30,032 bases of DNA from Chrysochromulina tobinii (lineage: Eukaryota; Haptophyta; Prymnesiales; Chrysochromulinaceae). Within the stretch, counting starts at the first letter, position 1; the number at the start of each line of letters is the position of its first letter. The notes beneath the pieces are model-generated. The model worked only from the letters and a program-made list of their open reading frames with translations. It was not told the DNA's origin and made no database searches. The DNA lies in assembly GCA_001275005.1 (NCBI GenBank), contig JWZX01003378.1, positions 1 to 30,032 on the forward strand, written 5' to 3'. Of the stretch, positions 1-8,435 are shown piece after piece. Both the position numbers and the translations under genes were made by a program.

Positions 1-2006
1 CCCTCGCCCGTGCCAAGCACGGGCGCGGGCGCGGGCGAGGGCTCGGGCGAGGGCGGAGACAATTCGACAGCTGATGATAGCACCGCTGACGCCGCCGCTC
101 CGACCGCTGCGATTGCTTTCACTTTGCTGCAATCTCGGCGCACCGAATCACAATAGCTCTTCATCAACGCTCGATAAGTATGGGGGGGAAGCTTGGCCGA
201 GCTGCTGCCTACCGGCGCAAGTTTGTCAGACGCCTGGGACAGCGAGGATGCTGCCATCTGCGAGTGCGGCTCGACATCTTCAAACTCGTCGTCATCTGAG
301 CTCGATCCGCATTGGGCAGAATGAAGCAGATCTGGCTCATTTCCGTGGCTCTCTCCGTCAGCGCGTCGCGTTGGTCTAACTGTACCTCTTCGGACAGTTT
401 GCGGTACGCCTGTTCGCACCCGCGCACGCTTCCACAAGCCATGCACAAAGGCAGCGCGTGCCATTTGAAACCGGCGCCTACATGATAGTGCCTCGTCGCC
501 TTGAGGCCAATCTTCGACGAATATTTCCTCTGAAACACCAGAAGCTCGTGTAAAGTTGAGGCACATGCCCAGGAACGCCCAAGCAATAGAGTACACGTTT
601 GCCTTGGCCAGGAACTCGTCGCATAGTAGATAGTGCCGCGCAAGAGCCCCTGATAGCTGAAGGTTGATCAAATCAGCTGTGCTCCCACTCTGAGCTGCCT
701 CGTCGCCTGAGTAAGACCACGCGTATTGCCTGACGCTCGCAGCGGCCACAAAGCTTTGCCGAGGCTGGTAGCTCCTGATCTGTGAAGGCGGGTCGGTGTA
801 CTCAAGTACACCCTTGCTACCCAACTTTTTCTCTACGCCCAGGTCAGCGAGGGCATTCGAAAGGCTGAAAGCCTCGACGAGATCAGTGATCGAGCGCAGC
901 TGCACAGATCCATAAGTCAGCTGGCACTCCTGCACGACGGGGGAGTACGACGCCTGCTTGCAAGCCGCCACACCGTCGAGGACCGAGCACCACACATTGC
1001 CACCAAGATCACAGAGCAGGTCACCCAGCCGCAAGTGATTATGAGAGGGCGCAACTAAGACCTCAGGGTGTAGCAACCTCATCTCCGAAGACGCCAAGAT
1101 GGCCTCGGCGACATCTCTGAAACAGGCCCCATTGAAAAAGTCCCACGATATGAGGTTGAGCTTCTGGAGGGTGCTTCTGACCACGAAGCCCATGACCTCA
1201 CCGCCTTGGATTCGTGTAGCTCGAAGAATGACTGAGGCCGCCTTTTCAAGCTTGCTACTGACCATAGGATCTTTCTTCGTCCGATGCGCCACGGATTCGA
1301 CTGCATTCCGTCGAGGACCACGCGGCGATTGCGTCATAGGGCTACCCAACAAGCTCGACCTGCGATCATGACTCTTGAAGTCATCTGCAATGCACCAGCC
1401 ATGACTAAGCTTCTTTGGAGTCATGGGTTTGTGACAAGTGATCATGCTCCAGATTTCACCAAAGCAAGCGTTCCACAAGTTCTCAAGCACTGCGTAGTTC
1501 TTGTGCATAATGTCATTACTCACTCGACACGTTGCATCGAGCCAGCTTTGCAGAAGGTACTCTTGCGCCTCGGCCGCCTCAGCAGCTCGCGCGGCCGCGG
1601 CGCTCAGCTCGTCCTCTTTGATTCTCAGGCTCTCGCGTAGGGTCTTCACCGAGGCAGCTGACGCGTTCAGCGATTCCTCTTTGACTATCAGGCTCTCGCG
1701 TAGCGTCGCCGCTTCCTTGCGCAGCGTTGCCACCTGGTTCGTGTTTTTGATGTTTGATGAGGAGACAACTGCCGTGCGGATGATGTTGTAGTAGTGATGC
1801 GCAATCTCGCGGGCAATAGTATACGTGTGAAGTTGAAGCTTCAGCTCCGAGATGTGCCGCTCCTCATTCTCGAGGGGTACCTCGACAAGTAATGTCACGT
1901 CTCGCCAACCAACACACTGTCGGCCCTGCGAAATCGATTTTTGACGCGAACGCATTTGAAATGGGCCCGTAGCGCTTCGATGCCATGCAAAAGGCTCTCC
2001 GCGCTC
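1..2006 (-). CDS. C-terminal part of giant Kelch/RelA-SpoT-like gene (open frame running off the left edge)
   Basis: This minus-strand frame has no stop from the TGA at 2007-2009 down to base 1, so its end lies outside the window. It continues the 1895-6520 reading frame after a -1 frame change near 1905-1915. Its first part (about 1908-1795) supplies the second half of a RelA/SpoT-like fold: GWRDVTLLVEV, then HISELKLQLHTYTIARE and AHHYYNIIRT, which match the usual G(Y/W)R, E(I/L)Q and aH..Y positions of that fold. Next come heptad-like repeats with a duplicated unit (TLRESLIVKEESL then TLRESLRIKEDEL, about 1700-1610), an unrecognised globular stretch (about 1550-430), a Ser/Asp-rich acidic stretch (about 303-260) and a Pro/Ala-rich stretch at the edge. 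Coding is supported by the motif match and by moderately GC-biased third positions. Between about 425 and 300 another frame reads better (see findings). No catalytic function can be claimed. Confidence 0.75.
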
Positions 2007-5000
2007 TCATAGTAAAGGGCAAAGCGTGAGACGTCCTTCACCTGTGCAAGGTTGCCATTGTATTTGACCTTGGCTTTCACCTGGAGACGCTCCCTACTTT
2101 TAAGGCCAGGGTCGTAGCACTCGGCATTGCCCCAACGCTCCATGTTCAGCCCACCCGTTCGAGACTTAGTCGGCCAACGACGTTGCATCTCAGCATCCGA
2201 AATGGGTACCGGCAAACCGAGCAGGCGTTTCTTGATGTACAGCTGAGCGCTGGCTGCCTGCCGCATCAGATTATCGTAGCGACGACTTGCAGCGATGACG
2301 CCCTTGACTCCGCTGCGCCATTCGTCCTCGTAACCGAGTGATGGCTGTTGAAGCTCGTGCCGACCATCACGCAACGGGTACTTCTCGCGTTGTAACTCCC
2401 ACAGCTCCTCGTCAGCCATGGAGAGCAGCTTATCCAGCGCCGCAGGCTCCATCAGTTCTACGTGGCGGAACTCTACATCATACGCCCGGCAGCTCATGGC
2501 TACCAATTCGGCCAGATCATCAGTTCGGGAGAGGTTCCAATCGGAATTCGCCTTCAACAGTTTCTTTCGAAAGGTCAGTAGCGCTCCCTGCGCAAGACTT
2601 TTGTAACCGACGCATCGCGTGGGGTCGTTGTCCGTCATCATAGACGCGTAAGTGCTTGAGAGAGGCTCTAATGAGAGTGCAAGTGCATACGATGAAAACT
2701 CGGGGAACGAGGCCAGACCACCGTGAATGTCAGCCCGGGCACCCCAGAAATGATCGTCGACAACAACACCGCCATCCCTGTGCGACGCAGGGACCGGTGG
2801 ACCTGGGCCAATGAATCGTTCACTGCTCTGGCCGATCTTGTGAAGCTGCTCGACAATGGATCCGAAATCTTGAGCGCGACTCGTGAGCTCCTTCTGACTG
2901 CCAACAACCAGGATACTTGCTGCCATGTAATCTCGACCCGTGTGAACGACGAAGAACTTGAGCACGCCGTGACTTTGATGTAATGGAACCAGATCCATTT
3001 TCTGAGCACCGTCGTAGAGCCGCGAGCATAGAGTGCGCAGCGTCCGAGCGCGATGGTCCACATCTCGTCGGCGCTCACCAGGCAGATTAAGCATAGATGG
3101 ATGCTTTCCAAGAAATACGGGCATCTCGCAGACGGGCTCGTCAAAGTGCTCCCGCATGCTAATGGCAAGCCACGACGATGCCGGATTCGGCGCGAGGTCA
3201 ACACCTCGCTCATAGAGAAGCACTTCTTCCAGCGACTGCTGACGACGCTCCCTAAGCACGAGCTCGACGAGGCGACGCGGACGCCACGTAAAGAAGGCAT
3301 CATGCTCGGGGCAGCTCACATAGAAGTCAAACTGGTCTATTGGATGAATGTTGACCTCCACTTGATGAATCACGAAGACAGACAGCAGATCTGGCAGCAG
3401 CTTCGAACGCATTCGTACGCATTCGGTGCGATACGTGGCCTGCTTGCAACTGATCTCTAGCTTGGTCATGTCGAGCTTCAGAACCTTCGCGATCGCATCG
3501 TGGGCGGCGCAGATATGTGCTGGCGGGTCGTCACGCGTCGCCAAGTCTTCACCAGCTTGCGCCGACCCAACACCCAGCACCTTGGCCGCTTTTAGACGGA
3601 TGTCTCGCACTCCATGCACCGTGCTCCACGATGCGTTGTGACCGAATTCGTGTGGCCCGAATTTGGAGGACACTACGCCAAGCCTGGGATCGTTCGACTG
3701 AACGGGCTGGCGGAGCATTCTCGCATATTCCATCAAGATGTTGGCCCCGCTGCTGTCTGAGATTAGCACGTTTACAACGTGGAAGTATCTAGTTCTTTGT
3801 GTATCGCGTCCTGGAGCAGGTGGCTTCTGTACACATTGCACCAGACCGTTGCGCACTTCACGGCGAAGCTTGGCGAGGGCGGCAAATGTTCGCTCGCCGC
3901 AATCGGGCAGAGATCGAATGCGGTCGACAGTTATCCCGAAGTGAACTTGGCTAAGACCTTCTTCTCCCAAGATCTGTTCGTCGCCTGCCGAAACGACCTG
4001 AATGCAGCTGTGCCCTTTCCTTAGCCGGCTCTTTTGCGCCTGCAGGCTGCCGATCTGGATGTACTCGCCCCAGTCATTGGTCCAGTTCACGAAAACATCC
4101 AAAATGGAGATAGTCTGCTCTGCCGGATGTAGCCATGCTTCACCATTTTCCTTCTTCGCCCCTTCGCACCGCTTGAGCCAGCCGGAGTCGGAGTCCCGTA
4201 GCCTTCGCCTACGAGTATTGAGCGCGCTTCCCGATGGCTCGATGACGCAAATCTCCACCGCTTGCGTCGTTCCCGAATGTCCAAGAAGCGGCTGCCGGAA
4301 GACTGTGTGTCCCGTTCGTCGACTATGGCATTCTAAATGGCACTTTCGAGGATCAAGCTCGACGGCATTTCCATAGGCATCCTCGGCACTCAGTGTCACT
4401 GATGCCTTGAAAAAGTGACCGTTGGCAACCGATGGAGGACACTCGATGTAAGCAGATGCGCCGTCTGCCTTGATTGGGCCAGGGACAACATGGAAGCCAT
4501 GCTGCCAAATAATTGATCGCTGAGCGTCCAGCAAAGGTACAGGCGTCTCGTCGTCTAGTCGCACGGTGAGCTCGTATGCACCAGACTTGGTAACAATCTG
4601 AGATATCTGAAACTGGAAGCTTTCCGTAGGCTCGAGGACGCCTTGTGCCACAAGCTCATAGCGCGAGCCATCCTCGGGCTCGGAATGTTCAGCCAGCTTT
4701 CGCGTGAGCCTCCACACCATACCTTTGGTGAGCCACACCTTCGGTGCCAGTGGCCGTCGGCGGTGGCCTTTAATACCTGGTTCAGGCCACTTGCGTCTGA
4801 CAATTGTGTTGCCCATCAGGAGCCCTTCCTCGTCGTCGTCGTTTTTGCTCGCCAAGAATTCCTCCTCATGCGAGCTCTCGGGTGGTGGCACATCCACTTT
4901 CTCGTCGGCTTCCGCTGATGCTGGAACCCAAACCACCTCGGTCATGACGAGATGGAGATGCTGACCGGCTTGCAATCTGGGCCGGTTGCCATGCTCAATC

Positions 5001-6520
5001 AAGAGCCCCTGGACCACCAACGAAATCGGATTGCGCAGCTCGATCTCGTGTAGGTCACTTGTCCAAACGTCCTCCGTGTCCTTGTCCGAGCAGACGCTCA
5101 CTTCGACGGCGAGCACACCCTCGGCGAACCCAACGAGCTTCACCAGGTCAGTGCGGCTGGGCAGCGAGGCATGCCATGTGCATCTCGACCACTCAGGCGC
5201 CACCGGCGGCGGCCGGAACCCCCATTCACGTGTCGGATGCTGCTGATCCGGCGCCTCGACAGCTTGCTGAAAGTACTCATCGTCCACCTGAATGAAACTG
5301 TCAACCTTGAGAAGCGGCACTTTGATGTTATCGAGCTCCTCTTTGGTGAACTCTTGCTTGTCGCGCAGTGCGTCCCTGAGCTCCTTGCAGAAGATTTCGG
5401 GACCCCTTGTCGGCCTATTGCGACCTAGATTCTTCCACGTCAAGCCAAATGCCTTGATATCCCTTGTGGCATTGACTGTGAACACGATGGCACCGTTCTC
5501 AAGCCGTATCAGCAGGTCAGTCGTCTCTGAAGGAAGGACACCCAAAGTCACCACGGTAAGGATGGGCGTCTCGTCTAGCGAAACTGAAACCGAAACCACT
5601 GATGGCGAGTTGTCCAAAGCGATCTCACCGACGTAAAAGGAACACATATCTCGCGGGAGTAGCAAAAAGCTTGATGTATTCAGAGAAATGACAGCAGGTC
5701 GCTCCATCATCCGTCCAGGGTTCAGATCCTCGGGTGTTGGTCGCACGTAACTGGGACGTTCATCACGGCTGTCGAATAGCTGCACGCCAACCTCCTTACG
5801 TGACTTGTCCGTATCGCAGTAGCCGTGGATGAGGCCTCCCGCAATAATGTAGAGCGGACCGCACGCACAGCAACTGTGGGAGATGCGGCAGCTGCCACGA
5901 CGATCAAAACCAGGTCGCACCTTGATGTGCTCACGCCACTCATTCTGCTGAAGGTCATAAGTCCAGACCTCCTTGCCGATGCTCAAGTCTGTGCCCGCGC
6001 CACCATCTAAGTACAGCTTGTCTGCAATACAGCACATTGTATGCAGAGTTCGCCCGCGAGGACATAGCTGGTTGGCTCCCCCTGGAGGAGAAAGCTTGGA
6101 CCACGAAGCGACCACTACAGCGGAATCGCCCTGGCATTTGAGCTCCCAAAGCTCGGCAGACAAACTACCACTGTCGAGTGTACCGCCATGCAAGTAGCCC
6201 ACCTCTCCACGGCTACACATGGCATGCCCAGCGCGCGCTGTCGGCGATCGGGCTCCATGTGTCTTGACGGTCGTCCATCTCCATGCAAGGTCGTGGCTAG
6301 GTAAAAACTCTGTTAGCGTGAGGCAAAACAGGTCGTTGGACAAACGACCACCATCGTCCGATCCACCAAACACGATGATCCGTGCAAGCCGCCGAAAGTG
6401 CGCGAGGCGGTCGAGATTATCTGGAGCAGGTGCAGAGTACATGGCAGCGTTACGCCGAACGGGTGGTGCGCCGCCAGCTTGTTGAAAGTACTCGCCATCC
6501 ACGGTTATGTAGTCTATCAT
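1895..6520 (-). CDS. Central part of giant mosaic protein: Kelch repeats, filamin-like domain, start of RelA/SpoT-like domain
   Basis: A 1541-codon open frame. Residues about 45-240 hold Kelch-type repeats (IIVFGGSDDGG, GYLHGGTLDSGS, LYLDGGAGTD, LYIIAGGLIHG, each followed by a W or aromatic strand). Residues about 357-425 hold a module that also occurs at the end of the 6450-7742 frame (WKNLGRNRPT, KQEFTKEELDN, VDDEYFQQA). Residues about 640-745 look like a filamin/Ig-like repeat (GAYELTVRLDDETPVPL, then VVPGPIKADG and DAYGNAVEL). About residues 750-1400 are not recognised. The C-terminus (LKSRERLQVKAKVKYNG, KDVSRFALYY, VRVKNRF) is the first half of a RelA/SpoT-like fold that is completed only in the next frame. 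The ATG at 6520 is unlikely to be a true start, because the preceding frame supplies the rest of a duplicated module. The role is unknown; Kelch and filamin modules suggest protein interaction. Confidence 0.8.
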   Translation of the reverse strand: MIDYITVDGEYFQQAGGAPPVRRNAAMYSAPAPDNLDRLAHFRRLARIIVFGGSDDGGRLSNDLFCLTLTEFLPSHDLAWRWTTVKTHGARSPTARAGHAMCSRGEVGYLHGGTLDSGSLSAELWELKCQGDSAVVVASWSKLSPPGGANQLCPRGRTLHTMCCIADKLYLDGGAGTDLSIGKEVWTYDLQQNEWREHIKVRPGFDRRGSCRISHSCCACGPLYIIAGGLIHGYCDTDKSRKEVGVQLFDSRDERPSYVRPTPEDLNPGRMMERPAVISLNTSSFLLLPRDMCSFYVGEIALDNSPSVVSVSVSLDETPILTVVTLGVLPSETTDLLIRLENGAIVFTVNATRDIKAFGLTWKNLGRNRPTRGPEIFCKELRDALRDKQEFTKEELDNIKVPLLKVDSFIQVDDEYFQQAVEAPDQQHPTREWGFRPPPVAPEWSRCTWHASLPSRTDLVKLVGFAEGVLAVEVSVCSDKDTEDVWTSDLHEIELRNPISLVVQGLLIEHGNRPRLQAGQHLHLVMTEVVWVPASAEADEKVDVPPPESSHEEEFLASKNDDDEEGLLMGNTIVRRKWPEPGIKGHRRRPLAPKVWLTKGMVWRLTRKLAEHSEPEDGSRYELVAQGVLEPTESFQFQISQIVTKSGAYELTVRLDDETPVPLLDAQRSIIWQHGFHVVPGPIKADGASAYIECPPSVANGHFFKASVTLSAEDAYGNAVELDPRKCHLECHSRRTGHTVFRQPLLGHSGTTQAVEICVIEPSGSALNTRRRRLRDSDSGWLKRCEGAKKENGEAWLHPAEQTISILDVFVNWTNDWGEYIQIGSLQAQKSRLRKGHSCIQVVSAGDEQILGEEGLSQVHFGITVDRIRSLPDCGERTFAALAKLRREVRNGLVQCVQKPPAPGRDTQRTRYFHVVNVLISDSSGANILMEYARMLRQPVQSNDPRLGVVSSKFGPHEFGHNASWSTVHGVRDIRLKAAKVLGVGSAQAGEDLATRDDPPAHICAAHDAIAKVLKLDMTKLEISCKQATYRTECVRMRSKLLPDLLSVFVIHQVEVNIHPIDQFDFYVSCPEHDAFFTWRPRRLVELVLRERRQQSLEEVLLYERGVDLAPNPASSWLAISMREHFDEPVCEMPVFLGKHPSMLNLPGERRRDVDHRARTLRTLCSRLYDGAQKMDLVPLHQSHGVLKFFVVHTGRDYMAASILVVGSQKELTSRAQDFGSIVEQLHKIGQSSERFIGPGPPVPASHRDGGVVVDDHFWGARADIHGGLASFPEFSSYALALSLEPLSSTYASMMTDNDPTRCVGYKSLAQGALLTFRKKLLKANSDWNLSRTDDLAELVAMSCRAYDVEFRHVELMEPAALDKLLSMADEELWELQREKYPLRDGRHELQQPSLGYEDEWRSGVKGVIAASRRYDNLMRQAASAQLYIKKRLLGLPVPISDAEMQRRWPTKSRTGGLNMERWGNAECYDPGLKSRERLQVKAKVKYNGNLAQVKDVSRFALYYESAESLLHGIEALRAHFKCVRVKNRFRRADSVLVGET
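1905..1915 (-). other. Frame break (-1) inside the RelA/SpoT-like domain
   Basis: In the minus-strand run GTGTGTTGGTTGGCGAGACG the upstream frame reads SVLVGET then stops. Re-using one base gives ...VL-GWRDVTLLVEV, which restores the conserved G(Y/W)RD strand. The repetitive GT/TG context is prone to polymerase or base-calling slippage. Confidence 0.7.
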
Positions 6521-7742
6521 CGGTTAGGTCCGGAACGTTGAGTGCGCTCACCTCAGCTTTGGTGAAGTCCTGCTTCCTGTGTAGGGCTTGTTGGAGCCTT
6601 TCACTAAAGACTTCGTTGCCGACCGTCGGTCTTTCGGAGCCAACCTTCTTCCACTTGCATCCAAGTGTTCCCTCCACAGGCGGCTCGCTCCACTCCTTCG
6701 TCCGCAAGTTGTACGTGACGAGGCGAATGTGTGCCTCACCGGGCATGGCAAGGAGAAGAGCAATGGTGCGGTTAGATGCCCAGCCGATAGCTTCGGCGCC
6801 GAGCAGCTCGGAGTTTGCCAAGAGGTGTGTTGGAGGCATTGGCAGCCCTATGTCACCTTTTTCACCTGGGGCTGTGAAGGCCTTCCACCCTGTCACCCAC
6901 GCCATCATCTGATCCTTTAGCAACTGTGGCTGCTCTGGCGGTGGCCCTTCCAGCTGTATGGTTGCTCCGAGCGTCGAGTCCGATGCTTGAAAGGCCTTTG
7001 ACGGAGGAGAAGGAATAGAAGTCGTGGTCGCAACACTTTGGACGAGCTGCCGAAACCGTGCAACCAGTTCGCTATGGCGCTGAAGAGGTGCTGTGGCCTC
7101 GACCGCTGATGATGCAGCTACATCCGATGACGGCAGGACCTCTGACGCTGATGCTTGCGGAGCTCCCACTAATGAAGTGGACTCGTCGGAGGCAACGCTT
7201 GCAGCTCTCAGTCGATGGCGAGGACTCGAGGTTGGTCGCAAATTGAGCGTTGCATTTCGGACTGATCGTGCCGACTGCGGTCGGCTCGCAGGTAACGATG
7301 ATTCACGCGAGGCTTGCAAAATGGTGGCAGTCCGTGGCGATGACTCAACCCATGTCCTCATAGGCGCCACAGGCAGGGTGGTGCGTATTTGCGTGGCAGA
7401 GGGCGGCCGTGCGTGCACCGTCAGTTGCACGCCCGACAATGCACCTGAGTTGAGCGGCGCTGATGCATCCAGCGAGCTCGCGTCCGGAAATGCCGCGGTC
7501 GTGAGAAACGCTGCAGTTGTGACATCATCACGCCACAACGGATCTGCTGTAATTTGCTGAGTCCATGTGGTTCGTGAGGATTGTATGAGCCTGAAGGACT
7601 CGTTGCCCTTTGTGTTTGCCTTAACGATCGCATGACGGCGAGGCGACGGCGTCGAGCGCTTGTTGCCCCGTGGAGAGCGGTCGGCATTCGCAGTCGCCGC
7701 AATCAACCAGCCTGCCCGTGCCAAGGCCGCGTTCTCGCTCAT
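6450..7742 (-). CDS. N-terminal part of the giant Kelch gene
   Basis: This frame begins at the first ATG (7740-7742) after an in-frame stop at 7779-7781; the only earlier start-like codon is a GTG at 7772. The first roughly 270 residues are Ser/Thr/Ala/Arg-rich and probably disordered (RPQSARSVRN, SSPRHRLRAAS). A Kelch-like or beta-rich part follows (AIGWASNRTIALLL, IRLVTYNLRTKEWSEPP), then the module WKKVGSERPT, RKQDFTKAEVSALNVPDLTDD. In the paralogous copy at about 5450-5240 this module continues into VDSFIQVDDEYFQQ; here the matching ITVDGEYFQQ lies in the neighbouring frame. The final residues in this frame (from about 6512 to the stop at 6450) are therefore probably out-of-frame translation. 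With the two following segments the protein would exceed about 2,570 residues. Confidence 0.72.
   Translation of the reverse strand: MSENAALARAGWLIAATANADRSPRGNKRSTPSPRRHAIVKANTKGNESFRLIQSSRTTWTQQITADPLWRDDVTTAAFLTTAAFPDASSLDASAPLNSGALSGVQLTVHARPPSATQIRTTLPVAPMRTWVESSPRTATILQASRESSLPASRPQSARSVRNATLNLRPTSSPRHRLRAASVASDESTSLVGAPQASASEVLPSSDVAASSAVEATAPLQRHSELVARFRQLVQSVATTTSIPSPPSKAFQASDSTLGATIQLEGPPPEQPQLLKDQMMAWVTGWKAFTAPGEKGDIGLPMPPTHLLANSELLGAEAIGWASNRTIALLLAMPGEAHIRLVTYNLRTKEWSEPPVEGTLGCKWKKVGSERPTVGNEVFSERLQQALHRKQDFTKAEVSALNVPDLTDDRLHNRGWRVLSTSWRRTTRSA
6512..6518 (-). other. Frame break (net one extra base) in the giant Kelch gene
   Basis: On the minus strand the bases GATGATAGACTACATAACC read DDRLHN in the upstream frame. 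Dropping one base of AGAC gives DDSYIT, which aligns with VDSFIQ of the second module copy. An indel error, a real frameshift mutation or translational frameshifting would all fit. An intron does not, because only one base is in excess. Confidence 0.75.
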
Positions 7743-7876
7743 CGCGTTTGCGCAATCCGCAAGACCGACCACTGGGACCTAATGTACAGAACCGTATGAG
7801 CGGCGAACAGATGGTTGTGCTGGTTAGCGCTGTGCGCTGTGTTGCAGTGTTGCTGTTCACTGCTGCTGCTCAACAG

Positions 7877-8020
7877 TGTTTCACACCGGCGCCGCGATGT
7901 GAGTTTACAGTTTTGAAACGAGTCAAATACCAAAACCACGTTCACTTTCACACCGAGGGACCCCGGAAATCCTCTAAACTGAAACTCACATTGCGGCGCC
8001 GTATCACAAGGTGTGAAACA
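7877..8020. repeat. Imperfect inverted repeat, about 38-45 bp arms
   Basis: The left arm 7877-7914 starts TGTTTCACACCGGCGCCGC. The reverse complement of the right arm (about 7976-8020) starts TGTTTCACACC, then has an 8-base insertion, then GGCGCCGCAATGTGAGTTT. The arms otherwise match almost throughout. The spacer of about 61 bases carries a third TTTCACACC at 7946-7954. It could be a small MITE-like element or a hairpin in a promoter. No target-site duplication was found by eye. Confidence 0.65.
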
Positions 8021-8111
8021 GCAAACACCCACACCGACGCTTCTCTTCGCCGCTACTGTACACAGGAGGTCCCTGGTGGTCGGTCTTGCGGATCACGCAG
8101 TTGTCTCTGTT

Positions 8112-8237
8112 TCACCGGCCCGTACCTAACGCGTCGGGCGACTATCGGGCGGCTAGACCCCCCCGGTTCCCAACGCCCAAAAGGTCCTATAGTGCTAGTA
8201 TTTTCGAAGTTTTTGTCTCACATCACCGGTCCGTACC
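8112..8237 (+). repeat. Pair of near-identical 15-mers
   Basis: TCACCGGCCCGTACC at 8112-8126 and TCACCGGTCCGTACC at 8223-8237 differ at one base and lie 111 bases apart. Significance unknown. Confidence 0.5.
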
Positions 8238-8435
8238 GAAAGGACGCAATTAGTAAATGTTGCGTATAGCATATAGGAATCGCCGCGCCGCGCCGCTGAC
8301 ACTTGCGTTTCGAAACATCGAAGAAGATGGCGGCCGCAATCATGCCGCCCTGCCGTTGCGCCGCCGCTAGGGACCTACTGGCTACTATCTACGGGTCTAC
8401 GGCCTACGAAGACCAGGCCCTACGGCCTCTTCCTA

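Larger units (their letters stand above)
7743..8435. promoter_or_regulatory. Intergenic region upstream of the giant gene and downstream of the methyltransferase-DTW gene
   Basis: No convincing gene. The region should hold the promoter of the minus-strand giant gene and the 3' end of the gene ending at 8436. It contains an imperfect inverted repeat (7877-8020), three copies of TTTCACACC (two on plus, one on minus) and a pair of similar 15-mers (8112-8126, 8223-8237). A plus-strand open frame across it (7670-8269) lacks recognisable protein features. Confidence 0.5.

Noticed and set aside
6450-6511. C-terminal residues of the 6450-7742 frame as true protein end
   Set aside because: Comparison with the second module copy shows the matching residues lie in the next frame.
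7670-8269. Plus-strand open frame of 199 codons
   Set aside because: It overlaps the N-terminus of the giant gene on the other strand and an inverted repeat. No domain, biased composition or motif.
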